A stretch of DNA of 64,000 nt from an uncultured Alistipes sp. (GCA_900768015.1 CAAGBI010000075.1:104289-168288); one strand, 5' to 3'; shown: positions 1 to 8,998, counted from the stretch's first letter. The notes: generated by a model from the sequence alone, not told the origin. Numbers and translations: made by a program.

Positions 1-617
1 ACGATATATATAAGTTCCTCCTCGCCAACCTTTTGGAGTGCTGCCTCGAGGCGCTGCCAGATGCCACCATTGAAGCCATCCTGCACCTGGGGCACGGAGT
101 TGGTGACATAGAAGGTCTGCTCCTGCATGCTCTTAATGCCGTTGCGCGAGGCGTTGGGGATAAGGTGGCCACGCGAGTAGATGTCCGAGTCGGTGTAGCT
201 GCGGCGGCAGAGGTTCACCTGATCCGAGATGCTGATGTAGGGGTTCCAGTCCCAGTTGCTGGGGCGCTCAATCTCTCCCATGTGTTTGCTCTCGAGGGGG
301 TAGGCAACCCACATTGGGGTATAGGTGCTTCGGTCGTAGAGGAGCGAGTAGTTGCGCTCGCCGCCATCCATAACGGTCACCATCACCGCATCGGGATACT
401 TGCCCTCGGGGGCTATGGCGGGCATCTCCAACCACTCGCCAGCAGGGATAATTGCAGCAGTGGTGGCATTGCTCTCCACCTTATTTTCGCTCGCGGGGCT
501 TGCCACCTCTACAGCGTCGCTGTCGCTATTTTCGTTGGTCGCAGTTGTCGCTCCCATGCACGAGTACATGAGGAGTGTGACAACGGTGGCCAAAGCGAGT
601 GTCATATTGCGTTTCAT
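1..617 (-). CDS. DNA/RNA non-specific endonuclease lipoprotein (partial, C-terminus outside window)
   Basis: The reading frame starts at an ATG at 617 and runs off the left edge. It begins MKRNMTLALATVVTLLMYSC, a signal peptide with a lipobox-like cysteine near residue 20, so it is probably an exported lipoprotein. After a low-complexity Ser/Ala/Asn linker comes a NUC1-type (DNA/RNA non-specific endonuclease) core with YSRGHLIPNASRNG, matching the family's RGH motif that holds the catalytic histidine; the downstream TFYVTNSVPQ stretch also fits. The family cuts single- and double-stranded nucleic acid with Mg2+. It lies 12 nt after the esterase gene and is probably the last or a later gene of that operon. 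A nutritional (extracellular DNA) role is an inference. Confidence 0.8.
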   Translation of the reverse strand, partial: MKRNMTLALATVVTLLMYSCMGATTATNENSDSDAVEVASPASENKVESNATTAAIIPAGEWLEMPAIAPEGKYPDAVMVTVMDGGERNYSLLYDRSTYTPMWVAYPLESKHMGEIERPSNWDWNPYISISDQVNLCRRSYTDSDIYSRGHLIPNASRNGIKSMQEQTFYVTNSVPQVQDGFNGGIWQRLEAALQKVGEEELIYI

Positions 618-629
618 GGTAGAGCGGGT

Positions 630-1772
630 TTACTTGAACAGCAGCTGAGCATACTCACCGAGGTAGATGCGCCAGTTGCGCCATATGTGTCCACCCTCGC
701 TCTCGCGGTAGGTGTAGGGGTAGCCCTCGCTGTCGAGTAACTCGCGGTAGCGCACATTCTCATCGTAGAGGAAGTCATCCTTGCCGATGCCTATCCAGTA
801 GAGCTTGACGCCCTCCTGGAACTGGCGCTCGAGCTTCGCCTCGGTGTTGGCATAGGTCTCGACGCCCTCCTTGCCACGAAATATAGCAGCAGAGAAGAGA
901 CCGACATACTCAAACATAGCGGGGTACTCCTTCGAAATCTGCATAGAGTGGAAGCCGCCCATCGAGAGGCCCGCAATGGCGCGATGTGAGCGCTTCGCCT
1001 TGGTGCGGTAGTGGTCATCGACCCACTCCACAATCGAGGGGAACATAGCCTCGAACGAGCCATCCATAGAGCCACTCATATAGGGTCGCCACATGCCCTC
1101 GTGTGAGTAGCCAGGGGCTGAGACATGCTTCGTGCAGCCATTTGTCATAACCACAATCATAGCCTCGGCCTTGCCCTCGGCGATAAGGTTGTCCATAATC
1201 TCTGCCACGCGACCCGTAGCCGACCAGGCATCCTCGTCGCCACCCATGCCGTGCAAGAGGTAGAGAACGGGGTAGCGACCCTTGCCCTGCTCGTAGCCCG
1301 CGGGGGTGTAGATGGTCATGCGGCGCTCACGGCCGTCGCTAACCTCGGCCCACACCTTCGACATAGTGCCGTGGGGTACATCCTGCGCGGCGTAGAGGTC
1401 GCCACGCTCGCCAGGGATGATGAAGTAGTTCATCTGTGAGCCAACATCGCGCATGACATAGCTATTCATCGGGTCGTTGACATGGTCGATGCCGTCGACA
1501 TTGAACCAGTAGCAATACAACTCCGAAGCAAGAGGTGCAGATGTATACTCCCATACACCCTCTGCATTACACCTCATAGAGGCGTTGTCCACAAAGTCAC
1601 CAACGAGAGTTACGCTCTCGGCATTGGGGGCGTAGAGGCGTATGGTGACGCTATTGTCGGCGTGGATTTCGGGAGATACATTGGCATCCTTCTGCCAAAG
1701 GTTCTGCTGTGCGCTAAGTGTCGCAACTCCCGCAAGGAGCGCTGCGACGATGGTTAGTACAACTCTCTTCAT
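630..1772 (-). CDS. Secreted esterase with N-terminal glycogen-binding-like fold (Fes/feruloyl-esterase type)
   Basis: 380 residues. Residues 1-21 form a signal peptide ending LSAQ. Residues about 30-120 look like the early-set/CBM48-like N-domain found in Bacteroidota feruloyl and acetyl-xylan esterases (IRLYAPNAESVTLVGDF). The rest is an alpha/beta hydrolase of the esterase D group: YLLHGMGG at 171-178, nucleophile Ser270 in GLSMGG, acid near Asp332/333 in GKDDF, and catalytic His362 in GGHIWRNWR. It should be a periplasmic or surface carbohydrate esterase; the substrate cannot be read from sequence. It sits 14 nt after the acyltransferase gene and 12 nt before the nuclease gene, so the three are probably one transcript. 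Confidence 0.85.
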   Translation of the reverse strand: MKRVVLTIVAALLAGVATLSAQQNLWQKDANVSPEIHADNSVTIRLYAPNAESVTLVGDFVDNASMRCNAEGVWEYTSAPLASELYCYWFNVDGIDHVNDPMNSYVMRDVGSQMNYFIIPGERGDLYAAQDVPHGTMSKVWAEVSDGRERRMTIYTPAGYEQGKGRYPVLYLLHGMGGDEDAWSATGRVAEIMDNLIAEGKAEAMIVVMTNGCTKHVSAPGYSHEGMWRPYMSGSMDGSFEAMFPSIVEWVDDHYRTKAKRSHRAIAGLSMGGFHSMQISKEYPAMFEYVGLFSAAIFRGKEGVETYANTEAKLERQFQEGVKLYWIGIGKDDFLYDENVRYRELLDSEGYPYTYRESEGGHIWRNWRIYLGEYAQLLFK

Positions 1773-1786
1773 ATCAGTGTGTTTTA

Positions 1787-2875
1787 TTATTTATTCGTGT
1801 TCTTGTCCTCGCCGAGCTTCACATCGCGCGCACCGAGGATGTAGTATGCCACATGGTCGCTGAGACGCAGTATGCGCGATATGAGCAACGATACTGCCAC
1901 AATAGCTACGGCCACCACCATGCCCACGATAAGGGGGATGAGAAGGTTGTCTGTGCCAGCGACATAGGGGTAGAGGAATGTCGGTATGCCCAGCAACACG
2001 AAGTAGTGGAGCAGGTAGACATCGAGCGTATTGCGACCCACAAACTGGAGGGGCTTGCCGATAATCTTGTTCTCGGAGAAGAAGTCGCCATAGCGGCGGA
2101 AGAAGCCGAAGATGGTGAAGATGCCGCAGTAGCCGATAATGGCAATCAGAACGGCCTTAAGGATGTAGAACCACTGCACACCGATATAGGCCTGAACAAG
2201 CTCGGGGTTGCTCTTGCCCCATATCACCACCCACGACAAAAGGAATAGCGTAACAATCATAGCCCCCATCTTGATGCTCTTATCGAACATGCCCTCGAAC
2301 CACTCGCGGTTGCAGCTGCACACCAAGCCGAAGACGAAGAAGTGCAAGTAGCGGAATGTGAAGCTCATGGTGAATATCTTGTCCACATTGCCCAGAATAG
2401 ACATGTCGGAGCATGCCATAAGCAGGATGAGGGCTACGATATGCAGGCGTCGCGTGAACTGTGGTAGCGTAGTCTTGGCGCGGTGCTCGTGCAACCAGCG
2501 TGCTATGTAGTAGAATAGCAGCATGTTGAATAGCGCAAGCGTAAACCAATAGCCCTTGTGTGTCAGGTGAGTGAAGAAGTTGAGGTAGAGCTCGCCCCTG
2601 TATATCGCCGTGTAGATGAGACCCACGCTTACGGCGGGTATAATCATCGTGCGCACCTTGCTTCCGAGGCGCGACAGTGTCTCTCGGCCGCTCCATGTCT
2701 GCGTCATGCGGAACGAGAGGAAACCGCTGATAAAGAAGAACATCGGCATGCGCAGGTTTACAAGGAACATGTTGAGGGGTGTGTCGTTGGGTATGTATAT
2801 GTGGCTGAAGACCACAAGTATCATGGTGAGGCCTCTTAGCGCATCTATATATCCAATACGGTTTGTCTGTGCCAT
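1787..2875 (-). CDS. Membrane acyltransferase 3 family protein
   Basis: About 362 residues with many hydrophobic segments. The N-terminus has the family signature YIDALRGLTMILVVFSH, with the conserved Arg and His used for O-acylation of sugars, and FFISGF follows. Acyltransferase-3 proteins move acetyl or other acyl groups onto exported or cell-surface glycans. I place the start at the ATG at 2875, not at an in-frame ATG at 2905: a TACCTTTG promoter element on the same strand at 2910-2903 would put transcription start near 2896, downstream of the upper ATG. It is the first gene of an apparent operon with the esterase and nuclease. Acyl donor and acceptor are unknown. Confidence 0.8.
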   Translation of the reverse strand: MAQTNRIGYIDALRGLTMILVVFSHIYIPNDTPLNMFLVNLRMPMFFFISGFLSFRMTQTWSGRETLSRLGSKVRTMIIPAVSVGLIYTAIYRGELYLNFFTHLTHKGYWFTLALFNMLLFYYIARWLHEHRAKTTLPQFTRRLHIVALILLMACSDMSILGNVDKIFTMSFTFRYLHFFVFGLVCSCNREWFEGMFDKSIKMGAMIVTLFLLSWVVIWGKSNPELVQAYIGVQWFYILKAVLIAIIGYCGIFTIFGFFRRYGDFFSENKIIGKPLQFVGRNTLDVYLLHYFVLLGIPTFLYPYVAGTDNLLIPLIVGMVVAVAIVAVSLLISRILRLSDHVAYYILGARDVKLGEDKNTNK

Positions 2876-2902
2876 TTTCGCTATTAGTTGATTAAAATCA
2901 AG

Positions 2903-2910
2903 CAAAGGTA
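2903..2910 (-). promoter_or_regulatory. Promoter -7 element for the acyltransferase operon
   Basis: TACCTTTG on the minus strand matches the Bacteroidota -7 consensus TAnnTTTG and lies about 30 nt upstream of the chosen start codon. Just upstream is a 13-bp palindrome GGTCAAATTGACC (2920-2932) that could be an operator. No clear -33 TTTG at the usual spacing. Confidence 0.5.
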
Positions 2911-2984
2911 GTAAAAATCGGTCAAATTGACCTATTTTCTATACTTTATTGTCCCAAGGTGTCGCGCGCAGAGAGTTTTTTCAC

Positions 2985-2992
2985 TACCTTTG
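2985..2992 (+). promoter_or_regulatory. Promoter -7 element for the phosphoesterase gene
   Basis: TACCTTTG fits the phylum consensus and lies about 50 nt upstream of the ATG at 3041. It is back to back with the promoter of the divergent acyltransferase gene. Confidence 0.5.
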
Positions 2993-3040
2993 TCTGTGCG
3001 CCACGGAGTGTGTGGCATAGATTTTTAATCGAGTAACGGC

Positions 3041-3529
3041 ATGAAGATTGGAGTAATATCAGATACGCACGGCACATTTGACGATGTGCTCAAGGCCTTC
3101 CTCGCGCCATGTGACGAGGTGTGGCACGCTGGCGACTTCGGGTCGTTGGAGACGGCAGATGCCATAGCAGCATTTAAGCCACTGCGTGCCGTGTATGGCA
3201 ATATCGACGGCGGCGTTATGCGACGCATATACCACGAGAGCAACTGCTTTGAGGTAGATGGCTGCAAGGTGCTGATGATGCACATCGGTGGCTACCCGCG
3301 TAACTACTCGCCTAAGGCTCTGCAACTTATCCATGGTGCACGACCCCAAATTTTTATCTCGGGACACTCGCATATCCTCAAGGTTATCTACGACCCTGTC
3401 TACGAATTGCTGCATATAAACCCCGGAGGTGCGGGCATTTATGGCATTCACCGCGTGCGTACGGCCGTGAGGTTCGACATCGAGGCGGGCGAGATAAAGA
3501 ATATGGAGATTGGCGAATGGAAAAAATGA
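3041..3529 (+). CDS. YfcE/MJ0936-type metallophosphoesterase
   Basis: 162 residues, the usual length for this small calcineurin-like family. All metal-ligand motifs are present in order: SDTHG (Asp8, His10), GDFG (Asp32), GNID (Asn54), His81 in MMHIGGYP, and GHSH (His109, His111). The family hydrolyses phosphodiesters with Mn2+ or similar metals in the cytoplasm; no signal peptide is seen. The physiological substrate is not known for most members. It ends inside the upstream part of the next frame, 17 nt before that gene's likely ATG, so the two are probably co-transcribed. Confidence 0.88.
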   Translation: MKIGVISDTHGTFDDVLKAFLAPCDEVWHAGDFGSLETADAIAAFKPLRAVYGNIDGGVMRRIYHESNCFEVDGCKVLMMHIGGYPRNYSPKALQLIHGARPQIFISGHSHILKVIYDPVYELLHINPGGAGIYGIHRVRTAVRFDIEAGEIKNMEIGEWKK

Positions 3530-3546
3530 TGTGTAATATACAGATT

Positions 3547-4494
3547 ATGAAGCGAATAATTCTAATTGCCGTAGTGGCATTGATGAGTTGCGTGACACTC
3601 TCGGCTCAGGGTGTTCAGCGTGATACATTCCACTATGCAACGAATGGTGGCGAGGAGCTCTACCTGGATAGGTATGCGCTCGATGAGGCATCAGATGCCG
3701 AGCGCCCATGTATGATATTCGCCTTTGGTGGCGGCTTTGTGCAGGGCGTGCGTGACCATGAGTACTACTCAATCTTCTTTGAGTGTCTCGCGCGTGAGGG
3801 CATTGTGGTGGTCTCGATAGACTACCGCTTGGGACTTAAGGGCTTAAACCCCAATGGCGGCGTTGCGGCCATGATTGAGGCCTTCCAAAATGCTGTAAAT
3901 ATTGCAGTTGAGGATATGTATGCTGCGACGAACTATGTCATCGCTAATGCCGAGAAGTGGGGCGTGGACACCACGAAGATTATGATTAGTGGCTCGAGTG
4001 CGGGCGCCATCACGGCGGTGCAGGCCGAGTGGATGAGGTGCAACGGCGCCGAGCGTGCCAAGGTGCTCCCCGAGGGCTTCCGCTATGCGGGCGTGGTGTC
4101 GTGCGCAGGTGCTATATTCTCCGTGAGCGGCAAGCCCAAGTTCAAGTCCGCGCCCGCACCCATGATGCTATGCCATGGCACATCGGATAGGAATGTGCCC
4201 TACGACCATGCCGCGATGTTTGGCGTGGGCTTCTTCGGCTCGGCATACATCGTCAAGCAGCTCGAGAGGCTCGATGCGCCCTATTGGTTCTACTCCGTGG
4301 AGTATGCCGACCACCGTATCGCGGGTACGCCATATATCTACAACTGCGACCTTATCATGCAGTTTATCAGCGACTTCGTGGTGCGAGGCGAGCGCTTGCA
4401 GATTCGCACCGATGTGGTCGATCTTGAGGCTGAGAAGCAGCCCACACGCTTCAAGGCGATGGATTACATCCGCACAAACTATAAGCGTAAGTAG
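3547..4494 (+). CDS. Secreted alpha/beta hydrolase (carboxylesterase/BD-FAE-like)
   Basis: 315 residues from the ATG at 3547, which begins a clean signal peptide MKRIILIAVVALMSCVTLSAQ-type segment; an ATG 30 nt upstream would add an unneeded hydrophilic tail. The oxyanion-hole motif GGGF is at 61-64, the nucleophile Ser151 in GSSAG at 149-153, then HGTSDRNVPYDHA with the likely acid and DHRIAG with the likely histidine. This is the layout of bacterial carboxylesterases of the alpha/beta-hydrolase-3 or feruloyl-esterase-like group, acting in the periplasm or outside the cell. Substrate unknown. It is downstream of the phosphoesterase on the same strand and shares a bidirectional terminator with the thiamine operon. 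Confidence 0.8.
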   Translation: MKRIILIAVVALMSCVTLSAQGVQRDTFHYATNGGEELYLDRYALDEASDAERPCMIFAFGGGFVQGVRDHEYYSIFFECLAREGIVVVSIDYRLGLKGLNPNGGVAAMIEAFQNAVNIAVEDMYAATNYVIANAEKWGVDTTKIMISGSSAGAITAVQAEWMRCNGAERAKVLPEGFRYAGVVSCAGAIFSVSGKPKFKSAPAPMMLCHGTSDRNVPYDHAAMFGVGFFGSAYIVKQLERLDAPYWFYSVEYADHRIAGTPYIYNCDLIMQFISDFVVRGERLQIRTDVVDLEAEKQPTRFKAMDYIRTNYKRK

Positions 4495-4512
4495 TGCTGG
4501 TATGTATATATG

Positions 4513-4542
4513 AAAATAGCCTGCCGTGTGGCAGGCTATTTT
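4513..4542. terminator. Bidirectional hairpin terminator
   Basis: AAAATAGCCTGCC, a 4-nt loop, and GGCAGGCTATTTT form a perfect 13-bp stem with A/T tails on both sides. It separates the convergent hydrolase and thiamine operon. Confidence 0.8.
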
Positions 4543-4545
4543 GTG

Positions 4546-5124
4546 CTACAAGTTTGTTAGCATAGTATCATCTATGCGGTCTGCAGCTTCGATATTGTAT
4601 ATCGCGCCAAGCATCGCTACACCGCCAAAGCCCAACTTGCGGAGGTATGCAATCTTATCAAATGTAACACCGCCCAAGGCCACGACCCTCTCGTCGATGA
4701 TGCCCTCAGCGGAGGCTTTAGATAGCTCCGCATGACTATATCCCGAGCGATACCCACTCTTGGATATGCTGTCGAAGATGGGGCTTAGGAAGAGGTAGTC
4801 GCACTCATCTTTATATCTCACGACCTCCTCAAGCGAGTGGCACGAGCGACTCTTTAGACCCCTGTAATCCTCAGGCAGAGTTGTGACATACCTATTTATA
4901 TGTATGCCCTGCAGCGCAAACTCCTCGTATAGCTCGGGATAGTTGTGAACAACAATCCTTGCCCTATGTTCCGCGGAGAGCTTAGCCAACAGCTCCCGAC
5001 ACTCGTCAATGCTCGAGTCGGGTTTTCGGAGGTGTACCGTGTCGACACCCTTATCGAGAAGCCTCTCAATTATAAGGGTGTCGTCATCAGTAACCTTTGG
5101 TGTCGTAATGGCAATGAGCCTCAT
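4546..5124 (-). CDS. TenI/ThiE-like thiamine phosphate synthase family protein
   Basis: 192 residues of the ThiE/TenI TIM-barrel family, with VDTVHLRKPD early, the ALGGV motif late, and LGFGGVAMLGAI at the end, as in the phosphate-binding part of the fold. It is shorter and more divergent than the ThiE encoded in the same operon. Its ATG overlaps the thi4 stop by 4 nt (ATGA), so it is translated with it. Likely roles are TenI-type thiazole tautomerase or an alternative condensing enzyme. Since Thi4 enzymes release an already aromatic thiazole, a classical TenI step would not be needed, so the true role is open. Confidence 0.7.
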   Translation of the reverse strand: MRLIAITTPKVTDDDTLIIERLLDKGVDTVHLRKPDSSIDECRELLAKLSAEHRARIVVHNYPELYEEFALQGIHINRYVTTLPEDYRGLKSRSCHSLEEVVRYKDECDYLFLSPIFDSISKSGYRSGYSHAELSKASAEGIIDERVVALGGVTFDKIAYLRKLGFGGVAMLGAIYNIEAADRIDDTMLTNL

Positions 5125-5894
5125 CGCTTAAGCTTCTCGATAATAAGGTCGGCAACCTTCTTGCCTGAGAGCAACATGCCTCCGAAGATTGGGCCCATGC
5201 GGGGTGTGCCACTTACGGCCGAAGCCGCCATACCGCAGACATAGAGGCCTGGGTAAATCTCCTTGGTGCCATTCACAACCTCCTCCTCGCCAGCTACCAC
5301 ATCCAGCGAGCGCTCGCCGATGACATCACCCGTATCGGTTGCCAGGCGTATGCCATTCTTGCGCGCTACGGTGCGGCACATCTCGCTGTCGTGGCCTGTG
5401 CCGTCGATGACACACTTAGCCATGATGTTGAGAGGGTCGACATGCATGCCCTCGCGGAGTACGGGGGTCCAGTTTACCACTACGCCGCTAACCTCATCAT
5501 TTTTGAAGATGACATCCTCAACAGAGTAGCAGTTGAAGATTGTAGCGCCCGCGTGCACTGCCTTGTAGAGAAGTGCCGAGGTGCTCTCTACAGAGTCCAT
5601 GACATAGAGCTTGTCGTCGTACTGCTCGAAGTTGATGTCGAACTCCTTGATGATGTGGAGCGCCTCCTCCTGAACGACAATCTGGTTGAACATCATGGCG
5701 CCACCCCACATGCCGCCACCTGGCGATAGCTTGCGGTCGAACTGTGCAACCTTAAGTCCCGCCTTTGCGAGGTAGTAGGCAGCGACGATGCCCGAGGGAC
5801 CGCCACCCACGATGGCTACATCCAAATCCAAGTTGCGCTCCAACTTGTTGAAATAGGTGCTGATAATACCGTGTGATACATTTCTTTCAATCAT
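5121..5894 (-). CDS. thi4: Sulfide-dependent thiazole synthase Thi4 (archaeal type)
   Basis: 257 residues. The N-terminal Rossmann motif VAIVGGGPSGIVAAYYLAKA, the SPGGGMWGG loop and C-terminal GTPRMGPIFGGMLLSGKKVA identify the Thi4/THI1 family, which makes the adenylated thiazole from NAD+ and glycine. In yeast THI4 a cysteine before Met-Asp-Pro gives its sulfur and the enzyme is used once; here the matching place reads GMHVDP with His151, as in methanogen Thi4 enzymes that use free sulfide and iron catalytically. That points to a true catalyst in an anaerobic, sulfide-rich cell. It sits 30 nt after thiC and overlaps the TenI-like gene by 4 nt. No thiS, thiF, thiG or thiH is in the operon. 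Confidence 0.88.
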   Translation of the reverse strand: MIERNVSHGIISTYFNKLERNLDLDVAIVGGGPSGIVAAYYLAKAGLKVAQFDRKLSPGGGMWGGAMMFNQIVVQEEALHIIKEFDINFEQYDDKLYVMDSVESTSALLYKAVHAGATIFNCYSVEDVIFKNDEVSGVVVNWTPVLREGMHVDPLNIMAKCVIDGTGHDSEMCRTVARKNGIRLATDTGDVIGERSLDVVAGEEEVVNGTKEIYPGLYVCGMAASAVSGTPRMGPIFGGMLLSGKKVADLIIEKLKR

Positions 5895-5924
5895 AATATT
5901 AGTCTGTTTTTATGTTATGGGTAA

Positions 5925-7514
5925 TTACTCTTCGCATAGCGTATGGCTAATCCTCATAGCGCAGAAGTTGGGTCCGCACATTGTGCAGTACTTGCCTCCC
6001 ACGCTGTTCGATGTTTTGTAGTATTCGAGGGCTCGCTCGGGGTCGAGGCTGAGGTTGAACTGATCCTTCCAGCGGAATTCGTAGCGTGCCTTGCTTAGCG
6101 CATTGTCTCTTATCATGGCTCCTGGGTGCTGCTTGGCGAGGTCTGCCGCGTGTGCCGCGAGCTTAAACGCCACGACACCCTCGCGCACATCCTCCTTGTT
6201 CGGAAGCGCAAGGTGCTCCTTGGGTGTTACATAGCAGAGCATCGCTGTGCCATACCAGCCAATCTGTGCCGCACCGATGGCCGAGGTTATGTGGTCGTAG
6301 CCCGGGGCTATGTCCGTAACCAGTGGGCCGAGGGTGTAGAAGGGGGCGTTGTGACACTTCTCGATTTGGCGCTCCATGTTCTCCTTAATCTTGTGCATGG
6401 GCACATGGCCTGGGCCCTCGATAAATACCTGCACATTCTTCGCCCATGCGCGCTCTACAAGCTCACCCATGGTGTCCAACTCGGCAAACTGCGCGCGGTC
6501 GTTGGCATCGTAGATGCTACCTGGGCGTAGGCCGTCACCCAACGATAGTGCCACATCGTAGCGCGCCGCGATGTCGCAGATGTCGTCGAAGTGCTCATAA
6601 AGGAAACTCTCCTTTTGGTGCGTCTGACACCACTTCGAGATGATGCTGCCGCCGCGACTTACGATGCCAGTCAAGCGGTCGGCGGCGAGCATGACATTTT
6701 TGAGGCGGATGCCGCAGTGGATGGTGAAGTAGTCGACACCCTGCTCGCACTGCTCAATAAGCACATCGCGGTATATCTCCCATGTTAGCTCCTCGGCCTT
6801 GCCGTTGACGCGCTCCATGGCCTGATAGATGGGCACTGTGCCGATGGGTACGGGGCTGTTGCGCAATATCCACTCGCGTGTCTCGTGGATGTTGGGACCT
6901 GTAGATAGGTCCATGATGGTGTCGGCGCCCCACTTGCAACTCCATATGGCCTTCTCTACCTCCTCGTCGATGCTCGATGTGGTTGCCGAGTTGCCGATGT
7001 TGGCGTTAATCTTGGTGAGGAAGCTACGGCCAATAATCATAGGCTCGGCCTCGGGGTGGTTGATGTTTGCGGGGATGACGGCACGACCCTCCGCCACCTC
7101 CTGTCGCACAAACTCGGGTGTTATGTGTGTCTCGATGCCCAGCTCCTGGCAGTTCATGTTCTCGCGTATAGCGACATACTCCATCTCGGGCGTTATGATG
7201 CCCCGCTTGGCGTAGTACATCTGCGTCTGGTTGGCCTCATCGCGCTCCTTGCGCTCTTTGATCCACTCTGCACGCAGGTGGGGAAGTCCGCGCTCCAAGT
7301 CGATGTCAACATTGGGGTCTCCGTATGCTCCCGAGGTGTCGTAGATGTAGATTGCGGGGTTGGCTCTCTCCACACGCTCGCCATCTACAATCGAGATAGT
7401 TGGCATCTGTCTTACTCGTCGCATAGCAACATGTACACTGGGATGAATTGCTCCATCCAAATAGACTCTTTCAGACTCTGGATAAGAGATTTTCAAATCC
7501 GTTTTCATACTCAC
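5925..7514 (-). CDS. thiC: Phosphomethylpyrimidine synthase ThiC
   Basis: 529 residues. ThiC is a radical-SAM enzyme that rearranges aminoimidazole ribotide to hydroxymethylpyrimidine phosphate. Diagnostic stretches include GAYGDPNVDIDLERGLPHLR, EGPGHVPMHKIKENM, and near the C-terminus the iron-sulfur ligands Cys510, Cys513 and Cys518 in CTMCGPNFC. It lacks the long N-terminal domain of enterobacterial ThiC, which is common in anaerobes. ATGs at 7514 and 7508 both fit. It is the third gene of the thiamine operon, 22 nt after thiE. Confidence 0.96.
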   Translation of the reverse strand: MSMKTDLKISYPESERVYLDGAIHPSVHVAMRRVRQMPTISIVDGERVERANPAIYIYDTSGAYGDPNVDIDLERGLPHLRAEWIKERKERDEANQTQMYYAKRGIITPEMEYVAIRENMNCQELGIETHITPEFVRQEVAEGRAVIPANINHPEAEPMIIGRSFLTKINANIGNSATTSSIDEEVEKAIWSCKWGADTIMDLSTGPNIHETREWILRNSPVPIGTVPIYQAMERVNGKAEELTWEIYRDVLIEQCEQGVDYFTIHCGIRLKNVMLAADRLTGIVSRGGSIISKWCQTHQKESFLYEHFDDICDIAARYDVALSLGDGLRPGSIYDANDRAQFAELDTMGELVERAWAKNVQVFIEGPGHVPMHKIKENMERQIEKCHNAPFYTLGPLVTDIAPGYDHITSAIGAAQIGWYGTAMLCYVTPKEHLALPNKEDVREGVVAFKLAAHAADLAKQHPGAMIRDNALSKARYEFRWKDQFNLSLDPERALEYYKTSNSVGGKYCTMCGPNFCAMRISHTLCEE

Positions 7515-7536
7515 AATAGTTTAGTTATTATGTTTT

Positions 7537-8169
7537 TTATAGCAAACTCAGCACATTCTGCATCTCAGTTACTGGGTCTTGGGCATTCAGTATGCTGCCA
7601 CTTAGCGCGATGCCACTCACGCCACACGCCATAATCGCGGGTATGTCTGCCTTCGTGATGCCACCAATGGCGACAATCGGGATGCTGATGTTGTGCTTGC
7701 GCATCTGGGCTACTATCGCGCGGTAGCCCTCCAGGCCGAGCGTGGGTGCGAGGTTGCTCTTTGTCGTGGTGTAGCGAAAGGGGCCGCAACCAAAGTAGTC
7801 GGGCGTAGCGCCTCGCAGCGTAGCCTCAATATCCTCAAAGGTGTTTACCGTGCCGCCGATGATAAAGTCCTCGCCAAGGATTTTGCGCGCCTCGGCTATG
7901 GGCATGTCCCTCTTGCCGAGGTGTACGCCGTCAGCCCCGATGCGCTTGGCAAGTGCTACATTGTCGTCGATGATAAATGTCGCGCCATGCTCCCTGCACA
8001 TGCTCTGCACCGCGAGGGCTGTCTCCTCGAATAGCTCCTCCGATGCCTCCTTCATGCGTAGCTGTATCCAGCGGCAGCCTCCCTCCAAGGCTATGCGTGC
8101 CGAGTCGATGTAGGAGTAGCGGTCGGTGAAGTGTGTAATAAATTGCAGTTGGTAGTTACTCATACTCAT
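7537..8169 (-). CDS. thiE: Thiamine phosphate synthase ThiE
   Basis: 210 residues with the full ThiE set: IQLRMKEA near residue 36 for pyrophosphate, FIIDDNVALAKRIGADGVHLG, the TTTKSN phosphate loop region preceded by YFGCGPF, and VAIGGITKADIP. It joins HMP pyrophosphate and thiazole phosphate to thiamine phosphate in the cytoplasm. The start overlaps the end of thiD by 14 nt (8 nt if the second ATG at 8163 is used), so translation is probably coupled. Confidence 0.93.
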   Translation of the reverse strand: MSMSNYQLQFITHFTDRYSYIDSARIALEGGCRWIQLRMKEASEELFEETALAVQSMCREHGATFIIDDNVALAKRIGADGVHLGKRDMPIAEARKILGEDFIIGGTVNTFEDIEATLRGATPDYFGCGPFRYTTTKSNLAPTLGLEGYRAIVAQMRKHNISIPIVAIGGITKADIPAIMACGVSGIALSGSILNAQDPVTEMQNVLSLL

Positions 8170-8998
8170 AGACGTGCATTGTTTGTGGACTAAAACCGTG
8201 ATTTACTGGGCCGAAGCCGTGACCTGTGGCGATGTCGGCGCCGTGGCGTATTGCCTCGGTGACATACTCCTTGGCAAGGCCTATCGCCTCCACCATGTCG
8301 CAACCACGCGCTATGTATGCTGCTATGGCAGATGAGAGTGTACAGCCCGTGCCGTGAGTGTTGCGTGTGGCGATGGCCTCGGAGCTAAAGATGTGGGATT
8401 CGATGCCCGATGCGCTATGCGTAAAGAGGATGTCGCACTTGGTGTCGCCCTCCTCGTGGCCACCCTTCAGGAGTATCGCCTTCACGCCATAGCCGAAGAG
8501 ATGCTCCGCAGCACGCAGCTTCTGGGCGAATGTGTCGACGGACATATCGGCAAGGGCCTCCATCTCGGGTATGTTGGGCGTGATAAGCGTGGCCATGGGT
8601 AGCAGACGGCGCTTTACGACCTCCTCGGCCTCGGTAGAGAGCAGGCGGTGGCCGCTTGTAGAGACCATCACAGGGTCAAGAACTATGGGAATAGGGTAGT
8701 TGGCGAGTGTCGCGGCTACACACTCTGCAACCTCGGCATTGGCGAGCATGCCAATCTTTACGACCGCGGGCGAGAGGTCCTCCACCACGGCTACAATCTG
8801 GTCGCGTACCATCTGTGGCGGTAGTGCAAGTTGGGCGTGAACACCGAGCGTATTTTGCGCAGTGATGGCTGTTATGGCCGTTGCACCATATACTCCGAGG
8901 GCGGAGAGTGTCTTTATGTCTGCTTGGATGCCCGCTCCGCCAGATGAGTCGGAACCGGCTATTGAGAGTACTACGGGATAGGTCTTTTGTGAGTTCAT
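8156..8998 (-). CDS. thiD: Hydroxymethylpyrimidine (phosphate) kinase ThiD
   Basis: 280 residues of the ribokinase-like ThiD family: VLSIAGSDSSGGAGIQADIK at the N-terminus, the VLDPVMVSTSGHRLL active-site segment, and the C-terminal anion-hole motif TRNTHGTGCTLSSAIAA. It phosphorylates HMP and HMP-P to feed ThiE. There is no fused ThiN or ThiE domain. It is the first gene of the operon and starts right after the riboswitch expression region; a hairpin (9000-9038) ends one base before its ATG. Confidence 0.94.
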   Translation of the reverse strand: MNSQKTYPVVLSIAGSDSSGGAGIQADIKTLSALGVYGATAITAITAQNTLGVHAQLALPPQMVRDQIVAVVEDLSPAVVKIGMLANAEVAECVAATLANYPIPIVLDPVMVSTSGHRLLSTEAEEVVKRRLLPMATLITPNIPEMEALADMSVDTFAQKLRAAEHLFGYGVKAILLKGGHEEGDTKCDILFTHSASGIESHIFSSEAIATRNTHGTGCTLSSAIAAYIARGCDMVEAIGLAKEYVTEAIRHGADIATGHGFGPVNHGFSPQTMHVYEYE

